DNA of 18,453 nt from Clostridia bacterium (lineage in GTDB: Bacteria; Bacillota_A; Clostridia; Oscillospirales; Acutalibacteraceae). The translations under genes were made by a program, and so were the position numbers. Positions 1 through 6,790 of the stretch are shown here, piece by piece. Below the pieces are notes generated by a model. The model worked only from the letters and a program-made list of their open reading frames with translations. It was not told the origin of the DNA and did not search any database. The stretch is taken from positions 1 through 18,453 of the forward strand of contig RZYX01000037.1 of assembly GCA_009930155.1 (NCBI GenBank), read 5' to 3'. Position 1 is the stretch's first letter; each line of letters opens with the position of its first letter.

Positions 1-57
1 TACATATATTGTACATTATTTCTTAATTAATCAATAAATATAAAAGGAGTCCTTGCT

Positions 58-558
58 GTGCAAAAAATTACCTCTTGCATTTGTTTAGCCTGCATTTTTT
101 TAACGCTTTGTGCTTGCTCTTTTGTTGGCGAAACTGACTTTGCAATGTTTGAAGAAAGATTTAACAAGGCAAATGAAGATGTTAAGCTAACAAGCTCAAA
201 TATTATTTGTGATAAACAAAATGAGAATATTAAATATGATTGCTTTTTTGATGCAGAAAACGGTGGAAAATATATGATGACCGTATATGAAAAGAACGAT
301 GCAAATATACTTTCTTCATGCACATTATGTGTGCTATCATCAATAAAACTTGATGTCGTATCTGTAAAAGAATTGTTCTGTTCAATGCTTTTTGCCTATG
401 CTCAAGTGGATGAACAAAAAGCCTTAGAAATATTTGAAGAACTTGAGCTAAGTGATAAAAAGACATATGAAACGCCCAGCTCTATAAAAAAGACATTTGG
501 CGATATAAATGTTGAAGTTCTTGTAAACGGTGCAGGAGCTGCCATAACTGTAACCTAA
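58..558 (+). CDS. Small Cys-rich putative lipoprotein, unknown function
   Basis: The product is a 166-residue protein that I do not recognise. Translation probably starts at GTG, placed 7 bases after an AAAGGAGT ribosome binding site at 43-50. Residues 1-20 look like a lipoprotein signal peptide: Lys3, a hydrophobic stretch, and a lipobox-like L-C-A-C ending at Cys20. Cys at the -2 position of the lipobox is uncommon, so lipidation is inferred. The mature part is mildly acidic, has five further cysteines (51, 62, 88, 91, 108), no other membrane span and no enzyme motif I can name. It probably sits on the outer face of the cell membrane. The gene converges on the yigZ-like gene with only 7 bases between their stop codons, and I see no terminator in that gap. 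Its upstream region is mostly outside the window. Confidence 0.72.
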   Translation: MQKITSCICLACIFLTLCACSFVGETDFAMFEERFNKANEDVKLTSSNIICDKQNENIKYDCFFDAENGGKYMMTVYEKNDANILSSCTLCVLSSIKLDVVSVKELFCSMLFAYAQVDEQKALEIFEELELSDKKTYETPSSIKKTFGDINVEVLVNGAGAAITVT

Positions 559-565
559 GCACTTA

Positions 566-1195
566 TTACTTCAAGTTGATTTCTGCGTACTGTTCTGACA
601 AAACAGTGCTATGAACATTACCGCAGCTTACATCAACAAGCTTTTTTTCAAATTCACTATATATATCTTTGGGGATTTTAAAATCCACCATAACATCGTC
701 TGAAAAATCTATATTATCACAAGAGCCTCCAAACTCTGCTATTAGAGAAGGAACTCTGCCATAAAATGCATATTCACAGCTGAACCTTGCATTAACGCAA
801 AGAGACATTGTTATGATTTCGTTTGCATCTATGGCTATTTTTGCACTATGTGAATAAGCTCTTACAAGACCGCCTGCGCCAAGCATAACTCCGCCAAAAT
901 AGCGAGTTACAACAACTGCGCAGTCTGAAAGCTGTTCTTTGAGTAAAACATCTAAAACGGGCACACCAGCTGTACCCTGTGGTTCACCATCGTCAGAGTA
1001 TCGCCTTGTTTGCCCGTCCTGCAAAACATATGCATAAACATTGTGAGTTGCATCCCAATGCTTTGATTTAATAGAGCTTATAAATTCCATAGCTTGCTCT
1101 TGCGTTTGAACAGGTTTAGAGTACCCGATAAAACGAGAACGCTTAATAATATATTCATCGCAAAGTGCATATTTTAATGTCCTATACTTTAGCAC
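566..1195 (-). CDS. yigZ: YigZ/IMPACT family protein (UPF0029)
   Basis: The protein has 209 residues, the usual length for bacterial YigZ/YvyE proteins. The N-terminal IMPACT (UPF0029) domain is clear: R-S-R-F-I-G near residues 19-24, H-N-V-Y-A-Y at 51-56, the hallmark S-D-D-G-E-P-Q-G-T-A-G at 67-77, and V-T-R-Y-F-G-G...G-A-G-G-L-V-R at about 96-112. A C-terminal ferredoxin-like DUF1949-type domain fills the rest. The start is GTG, 7 bases after AGGAGGG, which is a better fit than any internal ATG. Eukaryotic IMPACT regulates the kinase GCN2, but the bacterial role is poorly defined (a translation- or nucleic-acid-linked role has been suggested). The gene lies just downstream of the rpmE terminator and may depend on read-through from rpmE. 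A small inverted repeat (1202-1218) overlaps its ribosome binding site. Confidence 0.93.
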   Translation of the reverse strand: MLKYRTLKYALCDEYIIKRSRFIGYSKPVQTQEQAMEFISSIKSKHWDATHNVYAYVLQDGQTRRYSDDGEPQGTAGVPVLDVLLKEQLSDCAVVVTRYFGGVMLGAGGLVRAYSHSAKIAIDANEIITMSLCVNARFSCEYAFYGRVPSLIAEFGGSCDNIDFSDDVMVDFKIPKDIYSEFEKKLVDVSCGNVHSTVLSEQYAEINLK

Positions 1196-1201
1196 ACAAA
1201 A

Positions 1202-1218
1202 GCCCTCCTATGTAGGGC
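1202..1218 (-). promoter_or_regulatory. Short hairpin overlapping the yigZ ribosome binding site
   Basis: On the minus strand GCCCT (1218-1214) and AGGGC (1206-1202) can pair around a 7-base loop. The 3' arm and part of the loop contain the AGGAGGG Shine-Dalgarno sequence (minus strand 1209-1203) of the yigZ-like gene. TTTTGT follows the stem, so it could also act as a weak second terminator. The stem is only 5 bp, so function is speculative. Confidence 0.3.
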
Positions 1219-1220
1219 AC

Positions 1221-1253
1221 AAAAAACAATAAGACGGCACAAAAGCACCGTCT
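1221..1253 (-). terminator. Intrinsic terminator of rpmE
   Basis: On the minus strand a 9-bp stem forms from AGACGGTGC and GTGCCGTCT (1253-1232) with a TTTT loop, including two G-T pairs. It is followed by TTATTG and a run of six T (complement of 1221-1226). It starts 12 bases after the rpmE stop codon. Read on the plus strand the stem has two mismatches, so it is built for minus-strand transcription. Confidence 0.85.
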
Positions 1254-1265
1254 CGTTTTTAGATA

Positions 1266-1478
1266 TTATTCGCCCTTCGTCTGCATATTAAAGCGCTTGT
1301 TAAACCTATCAACTCTTCCGCCTGTATCAACAAGCTTTTGCTTACCTGTGAAAAACGGATGACACTTTGAACAAATGTCTACGCGTAAACCTTCCTTTGT
1401 AGAAGCTGTCTCAATAACCTCACCGCAGGCACACTTTACCTTAGTTGGCTTATACTCGGGGTGTATACCTTCCCTCAT
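1266..1478 (-). CDS. rpmE: 50S ribosomal protein L31, zinc-binding (C+) type
   Basis: The product is a 70-residue L31 protein of the large ribosomal subunit, the normal length for this family. It starts M-R-E-G-I-H-P-E-Y and carries four cysteines in the zinc-ribbon arrangement: C16-A-C18 and C36-S-K-C39. It then has the family signature H-P-F-F-T-G-K-Q and a basic C-terminus. The reading frame is open for 26 more codons upstream, but the ATG at 1478 is chosen because GAGGTG lies 6 bases before it and all homologues begin here. The retained cysteines mark the zinc-containing paralogue. In Bacillus, zinc starvation replaces this form with a Cys-free L31, and no second copy is visible in the window. 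The gene is monocistronic or read through into yigZ; it has its own promoter and terminator. Confidence 0.98.
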   Translation of the reverse strand: MREGIHPEYKPTKVKCACGEVIETASTKEGLRVDICSKCHPFFTGKQKLVDTGGRVDRFNKRFNMQTKGE

Positions 1479-1534
1479 TTTCTTCACCTCTTTCGAATGC
1501 AAAAGCCATATACTTTCATATATATAGCATAAGA

Positions 1535-1563
1535 ATTTTATCATACATATACGCAAATTGCAA
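1535..1563 (-). promoter_or_regulatory. Probable sigma-A-type promoter of rpmE
   Basis: Minus strand TTGCAA (1563-1558), a 17-base spacer and TAAAAT (1540-1535) form a good housekeeping-type promoter. Transcription would begin near 1528, giving a leader of about 50 bases before the rpmE ATG at 1478. This is inferred from sequence only. Confidence 0.6.
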
Positions 1564-1592
1564 CCGTAATTTTAAAATTTTTAATTAAAATC

Positions 1593-2171
1593 TTAATTTA
1601 TTTTTTCTGCAAGCATTTTTATTCCCATAGCCACTAATATTATGCCACCCAAATAGCCCGCCTTATTAGCTAATAATCTGCCGAATTTTTTGCCTATATA
1701 TGCACCTATAAAACACATAAAAAGGGTTATCACGCCAATTATTCCACAGTAGCAAGCTAATGTTGAGAATATTGTTATCCCTGTGCAAGCAAAGGTTACC
1801 CCTACCGCAAGGGCATCAATACTGGTTGCAATAGCAAGGCCTGCAATAACCTTAAGGCTGTGCTCATCTGCTTTTTGTGTTGGTTCAGTGATTTTTTGCT
1901 CCTTATATGTTTCTATAATCATCTTTATGCCAATTGCTGTTAGTAGCACAAAAGCTATGTACTTATCAACTGAAGTCACCTTTTCAGAAAACCCTAGACC
2001 TGCAAGCCAACCAATAACAGGCATAAACATTTGAAACAGTCCAAAAAACACAGCAAGCTTTGCAGCATAAGATACACGCAGATTTTTAACTATCATTCCA
2101 CTTGTAATTGAAACTGCAAACGCATCCATAGAAAGTCCAACGGCAATATAGATTAGCTCTGATAAATTCAT
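1593..2171 (-). CDS. mntP: Manganese exporter MntP (YebN/DUF204 family)
   Basis: This is a 192-residue integral membrane protein with about six hydrophobic segments in two related halves. Each half has the family's acidic membrane motif: G-L-S-M-D16-A-F-A-V near the N-terminus and A-T-S-I-D119-A-L-A-V in the second half. MntP proteins pump excess Mn2+ out of the cytoplasm. The length matches the family. The ATG at 2171 is preceded by AAGGA about 9 bases upstream. Only 61 bases separate it from the divergent deacetylase gene, too few for the yybP-ykoY manganese riboswitch often found upstream of such genes, so control is probably at the promoter or absent. The stop codon lies 30 bases before the rpmE -35 element, so some read-through into rpmE is possible. 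The family is clear; Mn2+ as substrate rests on characterised relatives. Confidence 0.93.
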   Translation of the reverse strand: MNLSELIYIAVGLSMDAFAVSITSGMIVKNLRVSYAAKLAVFFGLFQMFMPVIGWLAGLGFSEKVTSVDKYIAFVLLTAIGIKMIIETYKEQKITEPTQKADEHSLKVIAGLAIATSIDALAVGVTFACTGITIFSTLACYCGIIGVITLFMCFIGAYIGKKFGRLLANKAGYLGGIILVAMGIKMLAEKIN

Positions 2172-2232
2172 ACTGTCCCATCCTTTTGGTTCTATTATTA
2201 ATTATAAATAAATTTATTTTAGGAGGCTTGCT

Positions 2233-3024
2233 TTGAAAGTTTATGTATTTACAAAAAAGAGGCTCACCATTATAGGTGCTTACATTTTACTTGGTATATT
2301 TATTCTGTATTTTGCATCGTACGGCTTAAGCGTTGCCACTTCATCATCAAAAAAGCTAATACCTATATACAATGTCCAAACAGATAAAAAGCAAATTGCT
2401 ATAACATTTGATGCCGCATGGGGAGCAGATGACACACAAGAAATTATATACATATTAAACCAATATAATGCAAAGGCTACATTTTTTATGCTAGGTGAAT
2501 GGGTAGAAAAATACCCGGAGAGTGTAAAAGCCTTCAGCGATGCAGGGCATTATATAGCAAGCCATTCAAACACTCACGATAGCCTTACAAAAATGTCAAA
2601 AAGTCAAATAGAACAACAACTTACTGCCTGTAACGAAAAAATAGAAAAAATTACTGGCAAAAAAAACAAGCTATTTCGTGCACCTTCAGGGGATTACAAC
2701 AATGCTGTAATTGAAGTATCTACAAAAATGAATATGTATACCATTCAGTGGAATATCGACAGCCTTGACTACCGTGGATTATCACAAGATGAAATCTATA
2801 GGCGTGTTGTTACAAATGCTAGTAATGGTGATATAATCCTGTTTCACAATGACATCGAAAACACTCCAAAAGTTTTACCAAAAATAATACAAGAGCTGCA
2901 AAAGCAAGGCTATGAGCTTGTAACTGTTGATAAGCTTATTTATAAAGACAACTTTGAGATAGATCATAAGGGTGTTCAAAAAAGTCTGGTAGATATATCA
3001 AAGCAGGACAGCACGACACAATAA
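2233..3024 (+). CDS. PdaB-like polysaccharide deacetylase (NodB domain), membrane-anchored
   Basis: The product has 263 residues. A basic N-terminus and one hydrophobic segment (about 11-35) anchor or export it, and an extracellular NodB-type carbohydrate esterase 4 domain spans about 50-235. Visible motifs are T-F-D60-A-A-W-G-A-D-D-T (motif 1), H111-S-N-T-H115 (metal-binding), R149-A-P-S-G (motif 3), W-N-I-D-S-L-D (motif 4) and L-F-H205-N-D (motif 5). The start is TTG, 6 bases after a perfect AGGAGG at 2221-2226. The F-D-A-A-W-G form of motif 1 is typical of the PdaB/YbaN-like clostridial group. In Bacillus, PdaB is needed to maintain spore cortex; other members deacetylate peptidoglycan. 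A wall-modifying role here is inferred from family and location. The gene is probably transcribed alone, diverges from mntP and converges on ftsZ, sharing the hairpin at 3081-3110. Confidence 0.9.
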   Translation: MKVYVFTKKRLTIIGAYILLGIFILYFASYGLSVATSSSKKLIPIYNVQTDKKQIAITFDAAWGADDTQEIIYILNQYNAKATFFMLGEWVEKYPESVKAFSDAGHYIASHSNTHDSLTKMSKSQIEQQLTACNEKIEKITGKKNKLFRAPSGDYNNAVIEVSTKMNMYTIQWNIDSLDYRGLSQDEIYRRVVTNASNGDIILFHNDIENTPKVLPKIIQELQKQGYELVTVDKLIYKDNFEIDHKGVQKSLVDISKQDSTTQ

Positions 3025-3076
3025 TGTCCGCTATCCCTTGGCAGCTCATTTAATGCTTTCTAAAATTTATAACAGC

Positions 3077-3110
3077 AAAAATAGTGACACGAAATTAATC
3101 GTGCCACTAT
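3077..3110 (-). terminator. Terminator of the ftsZ/dcw operon (possibly bidirectional)
   Basis: A 12-bp stem (3081-3092 with 3099-3110) closes a 6-base loop. On the minus strand all pairs form, with one G-T, and five T (complement of 3081-3077) follow at once, a standard intrinsic terminator 12 bases after the ftsZ stop. On the plus strand the same stem has one A-C mismatch and is followed by a mixed AT-rich stretch, so it may end the deacetylase transcript less efficiently. Confidence 0.85.
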
Positions 3111-3122
3111 AGTTATTATTAT

Positions 3123-4301
3123 TTATTTATGCTTATTATTAAATATGTTCATTATGGCATCCATATCATCATCGTCCATGCCAAATCCTATATTGTCTTT
3201 GCTTATAGTAGCGGATTTGTCAGAATTTGAATAATCATCACTATCGCCAAAATTCGTCTGACTAATAATATCTTCAAGCTCTGCAGCTGCCTTTGTGATT
3301 TTTGAATCAACTGACTTTGGTGGCTTTTTTGCATTGCCTGATGAATCACGGCCAAAACCTGTTGCAATAACAGTAATTTCCATTTCATCATTCAAAGACT
3401 CATCAAATGCAACACCCCAAATAATGTTTGCATCAGGATGAGCAGCGTTTGAAATGAATGTTGATGCCTGCTCTACCTCATCAAGACCAATATCAGGTGA
3501 TGATGTAATGCTTATAATTACTCCGTGAGCTCCGTCAATTGTGGTTTCAAGAAGTGGGCTAGAAATAGCAGCGTTTGCTGCCTGCTCTGCCTTATCCTTT
3601 CCGCTTGCTCTGCCTACACCCATGTGTGCATGGCCTGCATCTCTCATTATTGCTGTAACATCAGCAAAGTCAAGGTTGATGAAACCAGGGATTTTGATAA
3701 GCTCTGAAATGCTCTTCACACCCTGACGAAGAACATCATCAGCTGCATCAAATGCATTTATAAGAGTGATTTTTTGCTCTGAAAAATATTTTAAACGCTC
3801 ATTAGGTATAACAACAAGGCTGTCTACATGCTCTGAAAGCTCATTTATACCTTCTTCTGCTTGAAGCATACGATGCTTTCCTTCAAAATCAAAGGGTTTT
3901 GTAACTATACCAACTGTTAATATTCCCATTTCTTTTGCAAGTTCTGCAATAACTGGCGCTGCTCCTGTTCCTGTTCCGCCGCCCATTCCTGCTGTTATAA
4001 ACACCATGTCTGTTCCCTTGAGAGCATCCATAATAATTTCTTTGCTCTCTTCTGCGGACCTTTGACCCATTTCTGGTCTTGCACCAGCACCTTGTCCTTT
4101 TGTAACTTTTTCACCAATTTGAATTTTATGCGTTGCTTGTGAATGCAAAAGAACATGCTTATCGGTATTGACAGAAATAAACTCTACACCTCTAACGTCA
4201 GAGCGAATCATGCGGTTAACTGCGTTTCCGCCACCGCCACCAACACCAATAACTTTTATTTGCACCACGCTTTCAAAATCAGCTGCCATTTCGAATCCCA
4301 T
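3123..4301 (-). CDS. ftsZ: Cell division GTPase FtsZ
   Basis: FtsZ is the tubulin homologue that polymerises into the Z-ring and sets the division site. The 392-residue protein has the N-terminal GTP-binding domain with V-G-G-G-G-G-N (about 20-26), the tubulin signature G-G-G-T-G-T-G at 107-113, and the T7 synergy loop N209-L-D-F-A-D214 that completes GTP hydrolysis in the next subunit. A linker from about 320 to 370 is polar and poorly conserved. The extreme C-terminus (acidic run, then [10 protein letters not shown]) differs from the usual proline-containing D-I-P-x-F-L-R peptide that binds FtsA and SepF. The ATG at 4301 has AGGGGG 8 bases upstream; M5 is a possible alternative start. It is the last gene of the cluster, 166 bases from ftsQ, with a promoter candidate in that gap. 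No ftsA precedes it. Confidence 0.99.
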   Translation of the reverse strand: MGFEMAADFESVVQIKVIGVGGGGGNAVNRMIRSDVRGVEFISVNTDKHVLLHSQATHKIQIGEKVTKGQGAGARPEMGQRSAEESKEIIMDALKGTDMVFITAGMGGGTGTGAAPVIAELAKEMGILTVGIVTKPFDFEGKHRMLQAEEGINELSEHVDSLVVIPNERLKYFSEQKITLINAFDAADDVLRQGVKSISELIKIPGFINLDFADVTAIMRDAGHAHMGVGRASGKDKAEQAANAAISSPLLETTIDGAHGVIISITSSPDIGLDEVEQASTFISNAAHPDANIIWGVAFDESLNDEMEITVIATGFGRDSSGNAKKPPKSVDSKITKAAAELEDIISQTNFGDSDDYSNSDKSATISKDNIGFGMDDDDMDAIMNIFNNKHK

Positions 4302-4381
4302 TTAAGCGTCCCCCTAAAATATGTAAAAATGTTGTAATAAAAATCAATACTATTTTGGTATTTTAAAATTCAACCAAAAAC

Positions 4382-4410
4382 ATAGTATCATGCTTTGTAC
4401 TAAAATTCAA
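4382..4410 (-). promoter_or_regulatory. Probable promoter for ftsZ
   Basis: Minus strand TTGAAT (4410-4405), a 17-base spacer and TACTAT (4387-4382) match the sigma-A pattern at 4 of 6 bases each. The start site would lie about 75 bases upstream of the ftsZ ATG. It sits in a 166-base AT-rich gap between ftsQ and ftsZ that holds no gene. TTGAATTTTA occurs twice in the gap (near 4410 and near 4373, minus strand). I see no terminator after ftsQ, so ftsZ may also be read from the operon promoter. Confidence 0.5.
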
Positions 4411-4467
4411 GAACCTTTATTATTAAAATTGATATATTATTACTCTATTTTACTATTTTGTAAATTT

Positions 4468-5439
4468 CTATGTTACTTCTAGATCTGTTTCACCAGATGT
4501 CGTCTGTTCAGCAAGTGCTGTTGTAGACTCCTCAAAAGATGTCATTGTCTGTTCAACAGGTGCTGTTGTAGCCTCTTCTTTTGGCCTAAAATAGACCTTA
4601 TCTTTTTTGCCTTTATCAGAACTAATGCCCTGTAAATCAATTATGCCCTCTTGATTTTTGCTTCGCTCATTTTCTTTTTCTAAAACTTCAACTGCAAACT
4701 CCATTTTTTTATCAATCTGCGAAATCGAGCCAAAAAGCATTTCTATCCTGTTTTGATATGTCATCTTTATATTAAGCTTGTCCGAAACATCTATTTGGGT
4801 TATATCCTCTATTTTATTAACTTTTACTGATTCCATTATTTTTTCAACCAGCTCTTGGGTCTCTTTGTTTTCAAACTCTATGTTTTTGCCTATTTCAGAT
4901 TTTTTTACATTGCCACCAGATATCAAGATAAGTTTTTCATCAATTTCTGTTACACCGACTTGCAAAACCTTGCTATTTTCATTTGTAAGAACATATCCTT
5001 CACCGTTTGCAATTGCACATTTTTCTGTTGTTTTTTCAACACTTATTACTATACCACTTGGTAGCTTGTTAGAGATTTTTACACTACCTATGTACGGTAG
5101 TTTTTGCATTATATTTTCAGCAGCTTTTGACTTGTCTATTAAAAATAGATTGTCATTTTTATTTATTCCGCTCATCTTTATTACCTTGTCATTGCTGTAA
5201 GAAGTTTTACCCTCAACGGTTATAGTTTCTACCTTAAAGAACACCGTTAAGGACAGAATTACAGCAACAACAAGTAAAAGAAAAAGAGAAAATGTATAAA
5301 AAATAATCTGCTTCCTCTTTTTAAGTCGCCTTCTTTTTATTGTTTGTTCTCGCCTTACCTCATCGCGCGACTTTTGAGGTTGCCTTGTATTAGTAGGCCT
5401 GTTTGGAGGTCTCCTTTTACCTTGATTATTCACTGCCAT
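4468..5439 (-). CDS. ftsQ: Cell division protein FtsQ/DivIB
   Basis: This bitopic membrane protein of 323 residues is a scaffold of the septal FtsQLB (DivIB-FtsL-DivIC) complex. It has a long, strongly basic cytoplasmic tail (1-44), one membrane span (about 45-68), and an extracellular POTRA domain beginning at about 70 (V-E-T-I-T-V-E-G...P-Y-I-G-S-V-K-I) and ending near 138. A beta/FtsQ domain follows to about 275. The last 40 residues are Thr/Glu-rich with an imperfect repeat (T-T-A-P-V-E-Q-T and T-T-A-L-A-E-Q-T). Such a low-complexity tail is not needed by the family core and may reach into the wall. The start lies 6 bases after murA, and its AAGGAG ribosome binding site is inside the murA stop region, so the two are probably translationally coupled. 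Confidence 0.93.
   Translation of the reverse strand: MAVNNQGKRRPPNRPTNTRQPQKSRDEVRREQTIKRRRLKKRKQIIFYTFSLFLLLVVAVILSLTVFFKVETITVEGKTSYSNDKVIKMSGINKNDNLFLIDKSKAAENIMQKLPYIGSVKISNKLPSGIVISVEKTTEKCAIANGEGYVLTNENSKVLQVGVTEIDEKLILISGGNVKKSEIGKNIEFENKETQELVEKIMESVKVNKIEDITQIDVSDKLNIKMTYQNRIEMLFGSISQIDKKMEFAVEVLEKENERSKNQEGIIDLQGISSDKGKKDKVYFRPKEEATTAPVEQTMTSFEESTTALAEQTTSGETDLEVT
4502..4578 (-). repeat. 45-bp imperfect direct repeat in the 3' end of ftsQ
   Basis: Two 32-base copies (4502-4533 and 4547-4578) match at 28 of 32 positions and are offset by 45 bases, a multiple of three. They encode the two Thr/Glu-rich blocks of the FtsQ tail. The pattern fits in-frame duplication followed by drift. 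Confidence 0.8.
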
Positions 5440-5445
5440 AAACCC

Positions 5446-6708
5446 TTACTCCTTCTCTCTTCTTATGACTGCCCCCATAAGAGTGAGATTTTTTTCAAAA
5501 TCCGCGTGGCCTCTGTCAATATGACTTATGCCCTCAATTTGCGTTATACCTTTTGCGGCAAGCCCAGCAACCACTAATGCCGCTCCACCTCTTAAATCGC
5601 CCGCAGTAACAGGTGCTCCAGAAAGGTGAGGCACGCCTTCTACAACAGCTATTCTACCTTCTACCTTTATCTTTGCGCCAAGTCTAACAAGCTCGCTAAC
5701 ATGTTTGTATCTACACTCAAATATGTTCTCAACAACCATGCTTGTTCCATCTGCAATAGTTGTCATTGCCATTATTGGTGCTTGTGCATCCGTTGGAAAC
5801 CCTGGATATGGCATTGTTCTGATTGTTTTTATTCTTCTAAGCCTTGGTGGCGCTGCAATGGACAAACTATGTCCACAAACTATTATATCGCAACCTGCTT
5901 CATCAAACATAGGAATAACAGGACCTAAATGTGCAGGGATTATTCCATTAAGCCTTATCTGTCCCTGCGTTACGGCGGCAGCTGCCATATATGTAATTGC
6001 CGCAATTCTATCAGGGATTACTGTATGCTCTGTTCCGCCAAGAGCTTTTACACCCTCAACCACTATCGTGCCCTCTCCAGCACCCGAAATTTTTGCTCCG
6101 CACCCGTTTAAAAAGTCTGCAAGGTCACTTATTTCAGGCTCTCTGGCACAATTTATTATAGTTGTTGCACCTTTAGCTAAAACCGCAGCAAGCATTGCAT
6201 TTTCAGTTGCTCCAACACTTGGAAAAGAAAGAACAATCTCATCCCCTACCAAGCCTTCTGGGCATTCGCATTCAAGCCTGCCATACTCCTCTTTTATTTG
6301 CGCTCCGAGCCTGCTCATAGCAAAAAGGTGTAAATCTATTGGTCTTAGACCTATTTCACATCCACCAGGAGTTGAAAAGCTTGCCTTGCCTGTTCTGGCA
6401 AGTACAGCTCCCAAAAAGACAACTGACGATCTCATTTCACGCATTAATGTATCTGGGATATCCCAGCAATTAATATTAGATGCATCTACAGTTACGCAAT
6501 CATCGTCTATATCAACAATACATCCAAGATGCCGCAAAATATTTATTGCAGCATCAACATCTGTAAGCCTTGGACAATTATGTATAACTGTGCGTTTTGT
6601 TGTTAAAACTGTGGCAGCAAGTATAGGCAATGCACTGTTTTTGGCACCATGCACCGTCATTTCTCCACTTAGCCTTTTGCCACCCTCTATTATTATTTTT
6701 TCCACCAT
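5446..6708 (-). CDS. murA: UDP-N-acetylglucosamine 1-carboxyvinyltransferase MurA
   Basis: MurA transfers enolpyruvate from phosphoenolpyruvate to UDP-GlcNAc in the cytoplasm, the first committed step of peptidoglycan synthesis. The protein is 420 residues long, the family norm. Visible are the substrate-binding K22-N-S-A-L-P-I near the N-terminus and the catalytic loop P-G-G-C117-E-I-G-L-R-P, whose cysteine is the residue alkylated by fosfomycin. The frame is open 14 codons further (ATG at 6750), but the ATG at 6708 is preferred: AAAGGG lies 6 bases upstream and homologues begin M-x-K-I-I-x-x-G-G. Its place between murG and ftsQ is a variant of the Bacillus order, where murB follows murG. 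Firmicutes often have two murA paralogues; whether this one is the main copy cannot be told here. Confidence 0.97.
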   Translation of the reverse strand: MVEKIIIEGGKRLSGEMTVHGAKNSALPILAATVLTTKRTVIHNCPRLTDVDAAINILRHLGCIVDIDDDCVTVDASNINCWDIPDTLMREMRSSVVFLGAVLARTGKASFSTPGGCEIGLRPIDLHLFAMSRLGAQIKEEYGRLECECPEGLVGDEIVLSFPSVGATENAMLAAVLAKGATTIINCAREPEISDLADFLNGCGAKISGAGEGTIVVEGVKALGGTEHTVIPDRIAAITYMAAAAVTQGQIRLNGIIPAHLGPVIPMFDEAGCDIIVCGHSLSIAAPPRLRRIKTIRTMPYPGFPTDAQAPIMAMTTIADGTSMVVENIFECRYKHVSELVRLGAKIKVEGRIAVVEGVPHLSGAPVTAGDLRGGAALVVAGLAAKGITQIEGISHIDRGHADFEKNLTLMGAVIRREKE

Positions 6709-6790
6709 CACACACCCTTTCGCACAACCAAAAACAGATGACTCAATCATCCTGCTTTCATATTATGCTTTTGTGTATGGTGTTGTGATT

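Noticed and set aside
586..610. An inverted repeat near the yigZ 3' end as a terminator for the lipoprotein gene
   Set aside because: The 6-8 bp stem lies inside the yigZ coding region and has no T run after it on either strand.
1479..1556. N-terminal extension of L31 from an upstream ATG at 1556
   Set aside because: It would give a 96-residue L31 with an unrelated hydrophobic leader, and that ATG lies upstream of the predicted promoter -10 box. The ATG at 1478 has a strong ribosome binding site.
2172..2232. A yybP-ykoY manganese riboswitch upstream of mntP
   Set aside because: The divergent gap is only 61 bases, and none of the conserved riboswitch core is visible.
6709..6750. N-terminal extension of MurA from an ATG at 6750
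   Set aside because: The extra 14 residues match no family N-terminus, and that ATG has no properly spaced ribosome binding site, whereas the ATG at 6708 does.
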